Of a stretch of 64,000 nucleotides of DNA, positions 32,926-43,088 are shown piece after piece. The translations under genes and the position numbers were made by a program. The stretch lies in assembly GCF_004011695.2 (NCBI RefSeq), contig NC_082409.1:1798001-1862000 (forward strand), given 5' to 3'. A model generated the notes under the pieces. The model made no database searches. It was given only the letters and a program-made list of their open reading frames with translations, and had not been told where the DNA came from. The DNA is from Ascochyta rabiei (Eukaryota > Ascomycota > Dothideomycetes > Pleosporales > Didymellaceae). The first letter of the stretch is position 1. The number at the start of each line of letters is the position of its first letter.

Positions 32926-35900
32926 CTAAGCCTTCAATCCCAAGCCCTCGGCACTCTCGTCATGCTCCTCGTCCCCAGTCGCCTCGCTAGCAATGCTCTC
33001 GTGCAGACTCGGTGTCTTGTCCTTGCGGCCCATGCGCTTAATAGAGCCCCAGCTAAGCGCGCTACTCTTGTCCTTGGGGGTGCCGATGCTGGGAGAGTTG
33101 TGGTGGCTGATGCTCTCGGTGCTCTTGCCCAGACCAAAGAAACCGCCCGAGTCCTCCTCCGCTTCATCAGGCGTGCTGGGCACATCGCCTTTCTTGGCGA
33201 ACAGCGGGTTCTTCTTGCCAAACGAGAGGAACTGGCTCGTGCTGCCTTTGCGAGTGAGCTTCTGCATGAAGGACTCTTTGCCGATGGAGCCGGTTTGATC
33301 AGAGGTTGCCTGCGAGACGCTGCGTTCGAGCGACTCACGTGGCGATGCTTCCGAGACATCGGCGGTGGAGATGATGGAAGGCGTGTCTCGCGAAGGGCGT
33401 GAGAGCGTCTCATACGGGGAGGTGGGATGGCTGCCGTCCGCCGAGGCTTCGAAAGCGACCTGCTTCTCCTTGTCCTTGCCTTTGGATTTCTCGGCCTTGG
33501 TCTTCTCCTTCTTCTCGGCCTTTTCTGCTCTCTTGGCCTCCTTCTCTGCTGCCTTCTCCGCTGCGCGTTTCGCCTTCTCGGCCTTGTCTTCTTCTGACTT
33601 CTTGCCCAATTGGAACATGGTGAACGTCGCTGCGGCAGGGTTGAGCGCAGTGGGCGGTGTTTCTGGCATCGGGGGGTGGTCTCGTGATGGCATGTGCGAT
33701 GCAGACGACTGCGGGCGCGTGCCAATCGGTGCCTGCATGGGCGAGCGAACGTTGGAGGGAAAATCGAGGATGTCGTCGTGCACGGAGTCTTCGTTGACCA
33801 GGTTGGTAGTCGAGCCGTGCTGAATGGAGGGCCGACGCGATGGCATCCTAGACCATGATGACGTGTTGGTGTTGTTGACACTCCAGTCGACTCCAAGCGG
33901 GCTGCTTCTAGCCCCAAAGGCATCGATGCCCCAGCCGAACCTCGTCTGGCTCTCCGTCGAGGGTCGAGGCAGAGCCATGCCTTCGCCCGATATGGTGGAG
34001 CCCTGGCGCGGGGACGACGGCCTCTCCATTCCTAGTACAGATGTCAGCCACGGGTCATGCTTCGTACCGAACATGTTGAACGTACGCTTGCGCGTCGCCA
34101 CGTGCTTAGGACTACTGGATGATTCCACAGGCTGCGTCTTCGTCCGCATGAACGAATCGTACCAAGCCCCTTCGGTACTGCCGCGGCGGCGCGAGGCGCC
34201 GGCCGAGTCAAGGTCGAACTCTTGCCGAGGTAGGGATTGACTTTGAGACGGCTTGAGAGAGCCCAAGGCGGGTCCCTGGCCAGAGATTGTCTTACCACGC
34301 TGCCTGTTCAACCCAAAAAGTCCCCCGAACCTGCTCTGGGAGTTCATGAAGGAGCTGGAGCTGGATTGGATGGAGCGCTTGTCAGGGTCGATGTTTTCAG
34401 GATTCGGGTAAAATTGGAGTTGACCGCTTTCGCGCGGACTTGCAAAGACGCTGGGCGAACGACTCTCGGGCGGTGAGACCGGCGTATAGGGATCCTTGGG
34501 CGGGTCAACATGACCGACAGCGCCCAGGCCAGGGAGGACGTTGCGCATGTTGGGCGATGGTTCTAATGAGGATAGTCGAGGCGGGCCGAAGAGGTCGTCG
34601 TCCTCGTTGTCTGTAAGGCCCAGATCATCGCCGAACAGGCCTGCAGGAAGCAGAGCGCCAGCCGTTGGGCTCATGGGCGCACCGCCGGTCAAGGACTCGA
34701 GATCAGCTTGAGACATTTGGGAGAGGGAGGGCGTGTGTCCGTGCCCACGAGGAGGCAAAGCCATGCCGTTGACGGGGTTGAAGTAGGGGGTGACGGACGC
34801 AAAGGGCGGTGATGAGGCGGCAGCCATGCTGTTGAAGGGTGCTGAGGAGGTCTGCACGAAGCCGCCAGGCGGTCCGTTCAACAGTCCCTCGCGCATGCTC
34901 AGAGGACGCTGGCGCTGGCTGTTTCTCCTGACTGGGCCAACGCGCGGGACGCTGGGATCGTCGTAGAGCTGGGGCTGGCTCATGCGGCGCTGCTGCAAGT
35001 ACTGCAGCCTGCTGGAAGCCTCCTGGTTGGCCCTGTCGGCTTCGATGAACAGCTGCCAGGCCTGAGCGTACTGTTGCTGCAAGAGGCCCAGGGTCATCTT
35101 CCAGCGGTTGTCTTCTTCGCGCTCGGCACTGTCGGTGCCGTCTGGGGCCTCCCCACCCTCCTGGCCCTCTTCCAGCTCCTTCCTCTCTTCCTCGAGCGCT
35201 TTGATCTGGATGCCCTTTTCGCGAATGGCGTCTTCGAGGGCCTTGTTGGCCTGTATCTCGTCGTCGTACTTGTCCTTGGCCTCCTGGATGCGCTTCTGGG
35301 AGGACGCCTTGTACTCGTTCTGCTCCTTCTTGAGGTTCTCGGCCGTGTCGCGCAGCTCGACGGATTCGCGGGACCACTTGGCGACGTCGTCCTTCATCTT
35401 CTTCCTCTCGGCCTCCTTCTGGCGGAAGAGGCGCTCCTGGTGGGTGCGCCGTGTCTGCGCAGCGGCGCTCTGGCGCTCGAGGGTGGCGACCTCCTTGCGC
35501 AGGTCGCGGCTCGCGTCTTCCTTTTCCTTGAGGGCCGCCTTCTTCTCGTCGCGCTTGTGGATGAGGACGAGGCGCTGGGAGACAAAGTCGTGGTCCTCGT
35601 CCTGGATCTGGCGGTCCATGTCGTCGAGGTCGCGGCGGAGGGCGTCGAGCTTCTCGGTCAGGGCGCGGATGGAGTCGTTGGAGTCGGCGGCTGCGCGTGC
35701 GTCGTCGGCGGTCAGCGAGGCGGGCGAGCCTCTGCGGGCCATGTCGGGGCGTCGTGCGCGCGAGGTGCTGTTGCTGTGCTCGCGCGTCATGGCGGGGGCG
35801 GCAAAGGGGGTGGCTACGTCGGCCAGGGACTTGTTGGGGCGGACGATGGGGGTGGGGTTGGCATCGTCGGCGGAGGCGGAGGCGGAGGCGGGGGCTGCAG

Positions 35901-36494
35901 CGGCGTGGGTAGTAGACGGGGGCGAGGCGGCGTAGTACTGGTCCGAGTCGGCGGGCAGGGTGCGCAGGCGGAGGGGGGCGCTCGGGGCCTGGAAGTTGGA
36001 GGCGTTGAAGGTGACGACGCGCAGGGTGTAGTGGTGGTCGGGCAGCAGGTTCTCGACGGTGACGGAGGTGTCGTGGGGGGCGACGTGGCCGACGTCGATG
36101 CCGTTGATGCGGACGACGTACTTGAGGACCGAGGCGCGCTCGGGGGCCTTCCAGTGCAGCAGCAGGCCGTCTGCCTTGATGCCGGCGAGCGAGACGAGCG
36201 GGGCGACGGGGACCTCGAGGCCGAGGACGTGGACCAGCTTGTCGACGGGCTGCGAGAGGACCTGGTAGGCGCGGAAGGCGACCCTGCAGACAGTCAGCGA
36301 CAGCGTCGGCGTCGGCGTCGGCGAGCGCGGGGCCAGGCGGGGGAACAGCTGGGGGGCAGATGGCGGTACCAGAACAGGGCGAGGACGATGCAGGCGGTGC
36401 GCAGCCAGCCCGAGGACGAGAACAGCAGCGTCTCCACGTCGTAGCGCGCCACGTCGGGCGGCCAGTACAGCGACGAGGCCGGGTCCGAGAACAT
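32926..36494 (-). CDS. Membrane-anchored Fn3 and coiled-coil protein
   Basis: Two exons (36370-36494 and 32926-36283) over an 86-base intron (GCTGAC branch, CTGCAG acceptor) give 1160 residues. Exon 1 encodes MFSDPASSLYWPPDVARYDV and the first half of a membrane segment (WLRTACIVLALFW) that continues in exon 2 (VAFRAYQVL), which confirms the splice. A fibronectin type III domain covers about 65-165 (GLLLHWKAPE, then LLPDHHYTLRVVTFN). A long coiled coil runs from about 260 to 480, then Ser/Pro-rich disorder, and a Lys/Glu/Ala tract (EKAKRAAEKAAEKEAKRAEK). The family is known in filamentous ascomycetes as Fn3-domain proteins with no settled role; a cortical or endomembrane scaffold is a guess. 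G+C is very high here, so long chance frames occur in all other registers. Confidence 0.85.
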
Positions 36495-36606
36495 GGCGGG
36501 GACGATGTTTGGCGGGGACGATGTTTGGCGGGGACGATGTTTGGCGGGGACGATGTTTGGCGGGGACGATGCTTGGCGGGGACGGTGCTTGGCGGGGACG
36601 TTGTTT
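36495..36606 (+). repeat. 16-bp minisatellite abutting a start codon
   Basis: Seven head-to-tail copies of GGCGGGGACGATGTTT begin at 36495, the base next to the ATG (36492-36494 on the minus strand) of the Fn3 gene. The first four copies are identical; copies 5 to 7 carry one or two substitutions. In the transcript the unit reads AAACATCGTCCCCGCC, so the base context of the start codon is supplied by the repeat. The unit has no ATG on the transcribed strand. Confidence 0.9.
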
Positions 36607-36672
36607 GGTGGTGGTGGTGTGAGTAGTAATGGTCGTAGTGGTGGTGGTGGTGGTGGTGGTGGTGGTCGTCAA
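36607..36672 (+). repeat. GGT trinucleotide microsatellite
   Basis: A run of GGT/GTG triplets starts directly after the 16-bp minisatellite at 36607, is interrupted by about 15 bases, and resumes as about ten perfect triplets at 36637-36666. It lies in the leader or promoter of the Fn3 gene. Confidence 0.85.
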
Positions 36673-36825
36673 CGTCGGTGAAGATGCACAAGCGGCCCGT
36701 CTGCAAAAGCTTGGCTCCCACGCTGCAGGGGAAGGCGCTCCACTCCGCACCCACGCCAGCCTTTTCCGCTACAGCGTTGCCGAGCCAGCGGCCAGTGGGG
36801 TATCTGGCGTGGCTCAGGGCTGCTA

Positions 36826-37460
36826 TACAGTACATGGTCTCTACCTCTAGTGGCTGCTATACAGTCAATTGTCTCTACCTCTCGTGGCTACTATACAGTA
36901 CATGGTCTCTACATCTAGTGGCTGCTTAAAGTATATCGTCTTTACCTCTTGTGGCTACTGTACAGTATATAGTCTCTACCTCTAGTAGCTGCTTAAAGTA
37001 TATTGTCTCTATCTCTAGTAGCTGCTCAAAGTATATCGTCTCTACATCTAGTGGCTGCTTAAAGTATATCGTCTCTACCTCTTGTGGCTACTATACAGTA
37101 TATAGTCTCTGCATCTAGTAGCTGCTTACAGTATATCGTCTCTACCTCTAGTAGCTGCTTAAAGTATATCGTCTCTACCTCTTGTGGCTACTATACAGTA
37201 TATAGTCTCTACCTCTAGTAGCTGCTTACAGTATATCGTCTCTACCTCTAGTAGCTGCTTAGAGTATATCGTCTCTGCATCTTGTGGCTACTATACAGTA
37301 TATTGTCTCTACCTCTAGTAGCTGCTTACAGTATATTGTCTCTACCTCTAGTGGCTGCTTAAAGTATATCGTCTCTGCATCTTGTGGCTACTATACAATA
37401 TATAGTCTCTACCTCTAGTCGCTGCTATACAGTACATCGTCTCCACCTCCAGTAGCTGCT
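36826..37460 (+). repeat. 33/34-bp satellite array with 100-bp higher-order units
   Basis: About 19 tandem copies of a 33-34 base unit fill this stretch. The anchor word gtctct (with rare variants) occurs at 36837, 36871, 36905, 36938, 36972, 37005, 37038, 37071, 37105, 37138, 37171, 37205, 37238, 37271, 37305, 37338, 37371, 37405 and 37439. Three monomer types are seen: A with gctgcttacagtatatc, B with gctgcttaaagtatatc (both 33), and C with gtggctactatacagtatat (34). From 37105 to 37405 the order A-B-C repeats three times at exactly 100 bases. The array is A+T-richer than its G+C-rich flanks. Confidence 0.95.
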
Positions 37461-38060
37461 GTTGGCTGGTGGCGGCATCATGCAGCCTGCAGCCTGCAGT
37501 CAGCATTCCAGCGTTCCACACTCACGTCCCCGTCACGGCGCATGCCCGGCAGAGACAGTCCATGCGCCTGTCGTGGCCGGCCAGTGCCGCGGTTGAGCTC
37601 AACGCGTTGTGTCTGCTGGACCGCCCGGCCAACCACGCCTGCTCGTGCAGCATGTGAAAGCCCCAGTGTGTGTGAGCAAGGCGTTCAACACCCTCAGGAG
37701 TCAGCACGCTGCCTCGCCATTTCTCTCCTCTCCCCCCCTCTCCCGCCTCAACACCCCCGTGCAAGACAGCCGCTGGACCGCGGCCTAGACACGCCCGCCT
37801 GACCTCCACCGGCGCTGCTCGGTCGCGCACTAGCCTCTCCACACGAAGCTGACCTCACTCCGTCATACTTTCGCTCGTTGCCCAAAAGCACCGACCCAGC
37901 CGTGTGAGCGCAGCGCATAGACCGCGCCCACCAGAAGCTTGCATGTGAATCAGCGCTGAGGCCCGCCAGATAAAGGCACAGCGCCGCTGCATCGACCCAG
38001 CGACTCCCGCCTGCCTGCACTGCCTCACGCACTGCATCACCGCTACCGTCCCACTCCACC
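37461..38060. other. Lipin promoter and leader
   Basis: About 600 bases between the satellite array and the lipin start codon. The last 350 are C-rich (cctctccccccctctcccgcctc at about 37729), like a fungal promoter and leader. A PstI-like direct repeat, gcagcctgcagcctgcag, is at about 37481-37498. No gene is seen. Confidence 0.45.
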
Positions 38061-40412
38061 ATGAACTACCTGCGCTCCGTCGCCGGCGGCGTCTCCAAGG
38101 GCTGGAACTCGATCAACCCGGCCACGCTCAGCGGCGCCATCGACACCATCGTCGTCGAGCGCGAAGATGGCTCCATGGCTTGCTCGCCCTTCCACGTCCG
38201 CTTCGGCAAATACCAGATCCTGCGCCCCTCGGACAAAAAGGTCGAGTTCCGCGTCAACGGCGAGCTCCAGAACTACTCCATGAAGCTCGGCGAGGGCGGC
38301 GAGGCCTTCTTCGTCTTCGAAACCTCCGCCGCCATTCCCGCCGACATGCAGACCTCGCCCCTGGCCTCGCCCGCCGCCAGTCCCGAGCAGAAGCCCCTCG
38401 AGACCTCGCCCGCCCAGCTGCTCGACGACCCGGAGCCCCTCGATCTCGCCAGCATAGACAGCGGCCTGCGGAGAAGAGGACGCATGTCCATGTCCGTGCC
38501 GCCCTCGGACGCACAGTACAACGAAGCAGACTTTGGCCGCCCCGTCTCCGGCGACTGGTCCGGCTTCCATGTCCAGCGGTCCCAGACAGACACCGTCGTT
38601 CCCTCTGGGAATGACGACTTCCCCGCCCATCTCGACGGCGTCAAGGAGCATGGCCCGCTCGAGATCAGCAGAGAGGATGCCACGAGGTGGAACCGAACAG
38701 CCCGCTCAGCGAGTCCCCCGCCCGTCTCGCAGGCCGAGGCCCTGGCCCGTGCCATCAAGCTGTCCAAGAAGCTTTTCACCTCCAACATCCCGAACAAGGT
38801 CACCGACAGCGGAGACCTCGAGCTGGACATGACAGGCTACAAGAGCAGCGAGCAGGACGCTCTGCGCGCCGAGGTCCTGGCGAGAAACATCTTGTCAGAC
38901 GAGCTGGCGGGAGACTACGACATTGGCGCACTGATTGGCGCCGACGAGAACGGAAACCTTTGGATCTACAGCAGCGAGGAAGCCAAGGCAGCCGCCATGC
39001 AAAAGACCGCCCACAGCGTCTTCAGCGAGCCTTCCCTCGACGCAGTCTCCGATCCTGGCTACCAAAGCGACAGCGGTGTCAGCGATACATCCGCTGGATT
39101 TCCTCCCCACACGCGCAACGACTCGGACAGCGCCCTTGGCCTCTCCGCTCCCCACTCCCCCGAGCAGCAGCAAAAGAAGACCGAAACGCGCAACTATGCC
39201 AAAACCCTGCGTCTCACCAGCGACCAGCTGAAGGACCTTAATCTGAAACCAGGCCAGAACACAATGTCCTTCACCGTCAACCGCTCCAAATGCGAAGCCT
39301 ACATGTTCTACTGGCAGCACTCTGTCCCCATCGTCATCTCCGACATTGACGGCACAATCACAAAGTCGGATGCCCTCGGTCACATCTTGAACGTCATCGG
39401 GCGCGACTGGACACACAAGGGGGTTGCAAAGCTCTACACCGACATCGTCAACAACGGATACAACATCTTCTACCTCACTTCTAGAAGTGTAGGGCAGGCA
39501 GACACGACAAGAGCGTACCTCAACGGGGTGGTGCAGGAGGATTACAAGCTGCCTAGAGGGCCGGTGATCATGAGTCCAGATCGCACCATCGCGGCACTGA
39601 GGAGGGAGGTCTACCTTCGCAAGCCAGAAGTCTTCAAAATGGCGTGCTTGAGGGACATCATGCAACTCTTCGACAAGCCTGCCGGCCAAACACCCTTTTA
39701 CGCGGGCTTTGGAAATCGCTTCACAGACGCGCTCTCCTACCGCAGCGTCAACATCCCATCCACGCGCATCTTCACAATCAACTCCAACGCCGAGGTCAGC
39801 CTCGACGTCCTCTCCCTCAACAGCTACAAGACCGGATATGCCTCCATGCGTGAGATTGTCGACCACTTCTTCCCGCCCGTGGGCCTCTTGGTACCCGCCG
39901 GTGGAGAGAACTTTACCGACTTCAACTACTGGCGCGACAAGCCGCTCGACATGGAGGACTTTACCGACAGCGAGGATGAGAGCGATGATGAGCAGACTGA
40001 GGCGGGGAGCTACCGCAGCGAAGACGAGGGCGAGCAGGGAGAAGATCTTGAGGCGTCGTACATGACCAACGAGAGCGTCGACGAAGAGGCAATGGAAGAT
40101 TCGATACTGGAGAGCGTCGAGGGCAACTATGGAGAATACCTCGGCGAGGACCTCGACGCTCCCTACGACCAAGACAACGCAGAGTATGAGGAGGGAGACG
40201 AGTACAGCGAGGAAGAAACGGAGATTGAGGAACCCATTGAGCGAAAAGACTTTGTGCCTGCACCGACAACGCCGACCGAAGACCGTGTCCTATCCAAGAA
40301 ACAGAGCGTCCCGGGCATCTCCGAGCGCATGGCCGAGCGCATGGCCGAGCGCATGAACACACTCGACATACACGAGTCCACACCAACCCCCAAGGACAGT
40401 CCGAGGAGGTAG
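38061..40412 (+). CDS. ned1: Lipin family Mg2+-dependent phosphatidate phosphatase
   Basis: Single exon, 783 residues. The N-LIP domain starts at residue 1 (MNYLRSVAGGVSKGWNSINP, then GAIDTIVVERE and SPFHVRFGKYQILRPSDKKV). The catalytic HAD domain carries DIDGTIT at about residues 428-434, followed by SDALGHILNVIGRDWTHKGV, YLTSRSVGQADTTR and the GFGNRFTDALSYRSV motif. The first Asp of DxDxT is the nucleophile. The enzyme (yeast Pah1/Smp2, fission yeast Ned1) converts phosphatidate to diacylglycerol and controls nuclear membrane growth and triacylglycerol synthesis. The C-terminus is highly acidic. Near the end a 12-base unit is repeated (AERMAERMAERM). No interruptions are seen, and it is divergent from the Fn3 gene across the satellite region. 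Confidence 0.96.
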   Translation: MNYLRSVAGGVSKGWNSINPATLSGAIDTIVVEREDGSMACSPFHVRFGKYQILRPSDKKVEFRVNGELQNYSMKLGEGGEAFFVFETSAAIPADMQTSPLASPAASPEQKPLETSPAQLLDDPEPLDLASIDSGLRRRGRMSMSVPPSDAQYNEADFGRPVSGDWSGFHVQRSQTDTVVPSGNDDFPAHLDGVKEHGPLEISREDATRWNRTARSASPPPVSQAEALARAIKLSKKLFTSNIPNKVTDSGDLELDMTGYKSSEQDALRAEVLARNILSDELAGDYDIGALIGADENGNLWIYSSEEAKAAAMQKTAHSVFSEPSLDAVSDPGYQSDSGVSDTSAGFPPHTRNDSDSALGLSAPHSPEQQQKKTETRNYAKTLRLTSDQLKDLNLKPGQNTMSFTVNRSKCEAYMFYWQHSVPIVISDIDGTITKSDALGHILNVIGRDWTHKGVAKLYTDIVNNGYNIFYLTSRSVGQADTTRAYLNGVVQEDYKLPRGPVIMSPDRTIAALRREVYLRKPEVFKMACLRDIMQLFDKPAGQTPFYAGFGNRFTDALSYRSVNIPSTRIFTINSNAEVSLDVLSLNSYKTGYASMREIVDHFFPPVGLLVPAGGENFTDFNYWRDKPLDMEDFTDSEDESDDEQTEAGSYRSEDEGEQGEDLEASYMTNESVDEEAMEDSILESVEGNYGEYLGEDLDAPYDQDNAEYEEGDEYSEEETEIEEPIERKDFVPAPTTPTEDRVLSKKQSVPGISERMAERMAERMNTLDIHESTPTPKDSPRR

Positions 40413-40596
40413 TTCAGCCCGGACACGGGCAGGAGCCAGACACGACTGCTCACACATGAAACTGCGTCCCGCACTCTCCATCATTCCATCACAGCCCCAC
40501 CACCGTCGCCATAGGCCCAACCGGCCACACCGAGGACGGAGTCTGGAGGTGCGAAGGAGTGGAAGTGACGGCAGGGCTCTGTATTGATCCTCTACT

Positions 40597-40635
40597 TGTA
40601 GACCACTCTTCCATGGCAGATGAGGGATAGACGAA

Positions 40636-40683
<48 letters not shown>

Positions 40684-41170
40684 AACAACAACAACAACAC
40701 CAACGACAATTATCAAACGAGGCGTTCTAATCACATCTTGCACAGGCCGGCATGGCCTAACAACAGCGTTATAGAATTGAGGATAGTTAGTTGCATACCA
40801 TAGCATAGCGAGTGTATAGAAGTTTCACTACTTTTCTCCAAGACACGTCCTGTTCCACAGTGCCTGAACGCATTGCGTTGCGTCACTATTATTATTATCA
40901 TCTGTAGATTACTCTTCTATAGCATATAAGAGATAGATAGCCACAACAACAATAACAACAATAATAAAAATAACAACAAAAATAACCATCACACAAATGC
41001 GTTCCAATCCCTTTGTGCATAGGCTAGCATTGCAAAAGTTAACAACAGCGTTATAAAATAAACAACACCTTGTTCCATACCACAGCATAGCAAGTATACA
41101 GAAATTCTACCACTTTTCCTTAGAAGAGTCAAGACGTCTCTATTCTACAGTGCTTAAACGCATCGCACCG
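40597..41170. repeat. Diverged tandem duplication, about 280 bp per copy
   Basis: Copy 1 (about 40597-40882) and copy 2 (about 40903-41170) align along their length. Paired landmarks are tgtagaccactcttccatgg / tgtagattactcttctatag, aacaacagcgttata in both, ataccatagcatagcgagtgt / ataccacagcatagcaagta, and cagtgcctgaacgcat / cagtgcttaaacgcat. Most differences are C-to-T or G-to-A going from copy 1 to copy 2, and copy 2 is A+T-richer. The microsatellite inside copy 1 (GAC)n faces an (AAC/AAT)n tract in copy 2, consistent with the same changes. Confidence 0.8.
40636..40699 (+). repeat. (GAC)16 followed by (AAC)n microsatellite
   Basis: Sixteen perfect GAC triplets span 40636-40683, followed by about five AAC triplets. 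It lies about 220 bases after the lipin stop codon, probably within or near its 3' untranslated region, and inside copy 1 of the tandem duplication. Confidence 0.95.
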
Positions 41171-41199
41171 CACCGCACCGCACCGCACCGCACCGCACC
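41165..41199 (+). repeat. Seven-copy GCACC pentanucleotide repeat
   Basis: Seven perfect copies of GCACC, followed at once by about three copies of ATCTC (41200-41214). It adjoins the end of copy 2 of the tandem duplication. The rest of the stretch up to 41519 has no gene. Confidence 0.95.
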
Positions 41200-41519
41200 A
41201 TCTCATCTCATCTCATTCCATCTCGTTTCACGTCAACACACACACACCCTCGAGTTCGACCTCCCCGTGATGGTGCGCAGGATGGGTGCCTGCCTGCTTT
41301 TTCTTTTCCGCGCGCTTAGGGGAGCCGCGTGGTGTGGTGCGTGGCTGCGCTGTTAGCGTGCGAAACGCAGCGAGCGAGCGATTTTTAGCATGCAAACGAA
41401 CCAACTGGACTAGACTGGACTAGACTGTACTGGGCTGGACAAAATGCAGACAGGATTGGAAGTGGAACACGAGGAAGTTATTGCGCATTGGGTATCATGT
41501 TCTACTCTCTCTTTCTTTC

Positions 41520-43088
41520 TCATCTCACTTCACTTTGCCTCCGATCCTCAAACTCCACCTCCATCTCCACCTCCTCTGCGATGGTGGGCAGGATCTGATA
41601 GCGCCCGCTTTTCCCCGCGCGCTTGAGGCAGCGACTCGCGTGCAGCAAGTGCCCGCGCTTCTGCCTCACAAACGCCGCGAAGCACGCAGCGCTGACGGCG
41701 ACGGCAGCGGCGCTGATGTACACGGGGTACTTGAAGTCCTCGGGGCGGTAGAAGATGATGGTGGTCGCGAAGCTGAGCAGCTCGAAGACATTCTGCAGCG
41801 ACATTTCGGTCGCGGAGAAGGAGCCGCGCGACGACGCGGGGATGTCTTCTTGCACTAGGTACTGCACGCATAGATCGAACCCCCACAGGCCGAGCCGGCT
41901 GAGAGCGACGCCGGCGACGAGGGCAAGGCTGGCGAGCTTGAGGTGCGTTTGTGTCGTTGTGGCCGCGAAGAAGGTGATGGCTAGCACAATGGAGAGGAGC
42001 TGCTCGTTTATGAACCACAACCCGGAGCGCACGGCGCCGATTTTGTTCATCAGGAGTGGCGCTGCGCAGGTGGCGGAGAGTTCGAGAATGACGGCTGCGA
42101 GCCGCATGATGGATACGTGGGTGCTGGTGAAGCCGAGGGTGAGGAGGTAGGTGGTCATCTGCGAGGCGAAGCTGAGGACGGTGAGGTAGAGCAGGGAGAG
42201 GGAGAAGGAGGCGAGGAAGGCTGGGTTTTGGATGTAATCCTTCCATGGTCGCATGTTGTTCTTGAGGGCGTGCAGGGTGGATCGTGACGGGACGGCGTGT
42301 GTGCCGGCGTGTGTGCCGGCCGGTGCGTCCAGGGTTTCAGCTGATGCCGCGGTGGTGTTTCCTTGCTGTTTTCCGTGGCCAAGCTCAGGTACCGCAGCGT
42401 ACACCTGCGCGATGGCGAAATACTCGGCGAGCACGCTGATGGCGTTCTGTCCAAATACAATCCAGATGGCGAGTCTTGTCGAGTATCCGTCGAGCAAACC
42501 GATGGCAAGCGGTGCGATCAGCTTGCAGATCAAATCGATGCGGCGCATTGCGCTGTTCAGCTCTAATCTGTCGACGCCCAAACTATCCGAGACAACAATG
42601 ATCCAATCTCTTTCGACGGCGACTGTGTTGGCGACAAAAGCCAGCTTCTCCACGCCTGCTAGTGCAACCACGACAGCAAACAGCCCATGCAGCACCAGGC
42701 CGCCCAGAGACTTGCCAGCCAGCAGCACAATCAGAATGAGGCACGACAGTGCGACAGACAGCCGCTGCCATACGATGCTTTGGCGCACTACATGGAGCCG
42801 GTTCTTGCTGTCGACCAAGCTGCCGATCCAAGAGCCAAAGACGGCGGCAGCAGCAGATCTGAACAGCGCATAACACGATGCGAAGAACAGGGTCCCGGGG
42901 AAAATGGCCGCGAGGAAGATGACGGCACCGAACTCGAAGGTTCGCGCGTTCCAGGTGGAGAGGGTGTGTGATATATATAGACGGTAGAGCAGTGCTTTCG
43001 GAGATTTGTTCTGGCCTTGACGCTCGGCGGGGTACTGGCCCGCGTCTGACGGCAGGGTGCCTGTCGACGCACGCGACGCAAGACTCAT
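41520..43088 (-). CDS. Ferroportin-like iron exporter (SLC40 family)
   Basis: Single exon, 522 residues from the ATG at 43088 (MSLASRASTGTLPSD). About ten to twelve membrane segments are visible. The N-terminal block LYISHTLSTWNARTFEFGAVIFLAAIFP followed by SCYALFRSAAAAVFGSWIGS is the ferroportin (FPN1, SLC40A1) signature, and VAVERDWIIVVSD and LNSAMRRIDLICKLIAP correspond to conserved TM4/TM5 stretches, with the Asp and Arg of the metal pathway present. A hydrophilic loop (about 235-290) contains a short THAGTHA repeat. Known members export Fe2+ or related divalent metals across plasma or organelle membranes; in fungi the location and metal are unsettled. The frame continues upstream to 43208 without an ATG. 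It is divergent from the AAA ATPase gene. Confidence 0.88.
   Translation of the reverse strand: MSLASRASTGTLPSDAGQYPAERQGQNKSPKALLYRLYISHTLSTWNARTFEFGAVIFLAAIFPGTLFFASCYALFRSAAAAVFGSWIGSLVDSKNRLHVVRQSIVWQRLSVALSCLILIVLLAGKSLGGLVLHGLFAVVVALAGVEKLAFVANTVAVERDWIIVVSDSLGVDRLELNSAMRRIDLICKLIAPLAIGLLDGYSTRLAIWIVFGQNAISVLAEYFAIAQVYAAVPELGHGKQQGNTTAASAETLDAPAGTHAGTHAVPSRSTLHALKNNMRPWKDYIQNPAFLASFSLSLLYLTVLSFASQMTTYLLTLGFTSTHVSIMRLAAVILELSATCAAPLLMNKIGAVRSGLWFINEQLLSIVLAITFFAATTTQTHLKLASLALVAGVALSRLGLWGFDLCVQYLVQEDIPASSRGSFSATEMSLQNVFELLSFATTIIFYRPEDFKYPVYISAAAVAVSAACFAAFVRQKRGHLLHASRCLKRAGKSGRYQILPTIAEEVEMEVEFEDRRQSEVR

Noticed and set aside
35074..36444. 456-codon plus-strand frame antisense to the Fn3 gene
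   Set aside because: Leu/Val/Gly/Asp-rich antisense shadow of the coiled-coil and Fn3 codons; no motif.
34703..36835. 710-codon minus-strand frame overlapping the Fn3 gene
   Set aside because: Arg/Pro-rich composition in the wrong register of a very G+C-rich gene; the Fn3 domain, coiled coil and membrane segment are all in the other frame.
38895..40172. 425-codon minus-strand frame antisense to lipin
   Set aside because: Shadow of the lipin catalytic domain, which is clearly coding on the plus strand.
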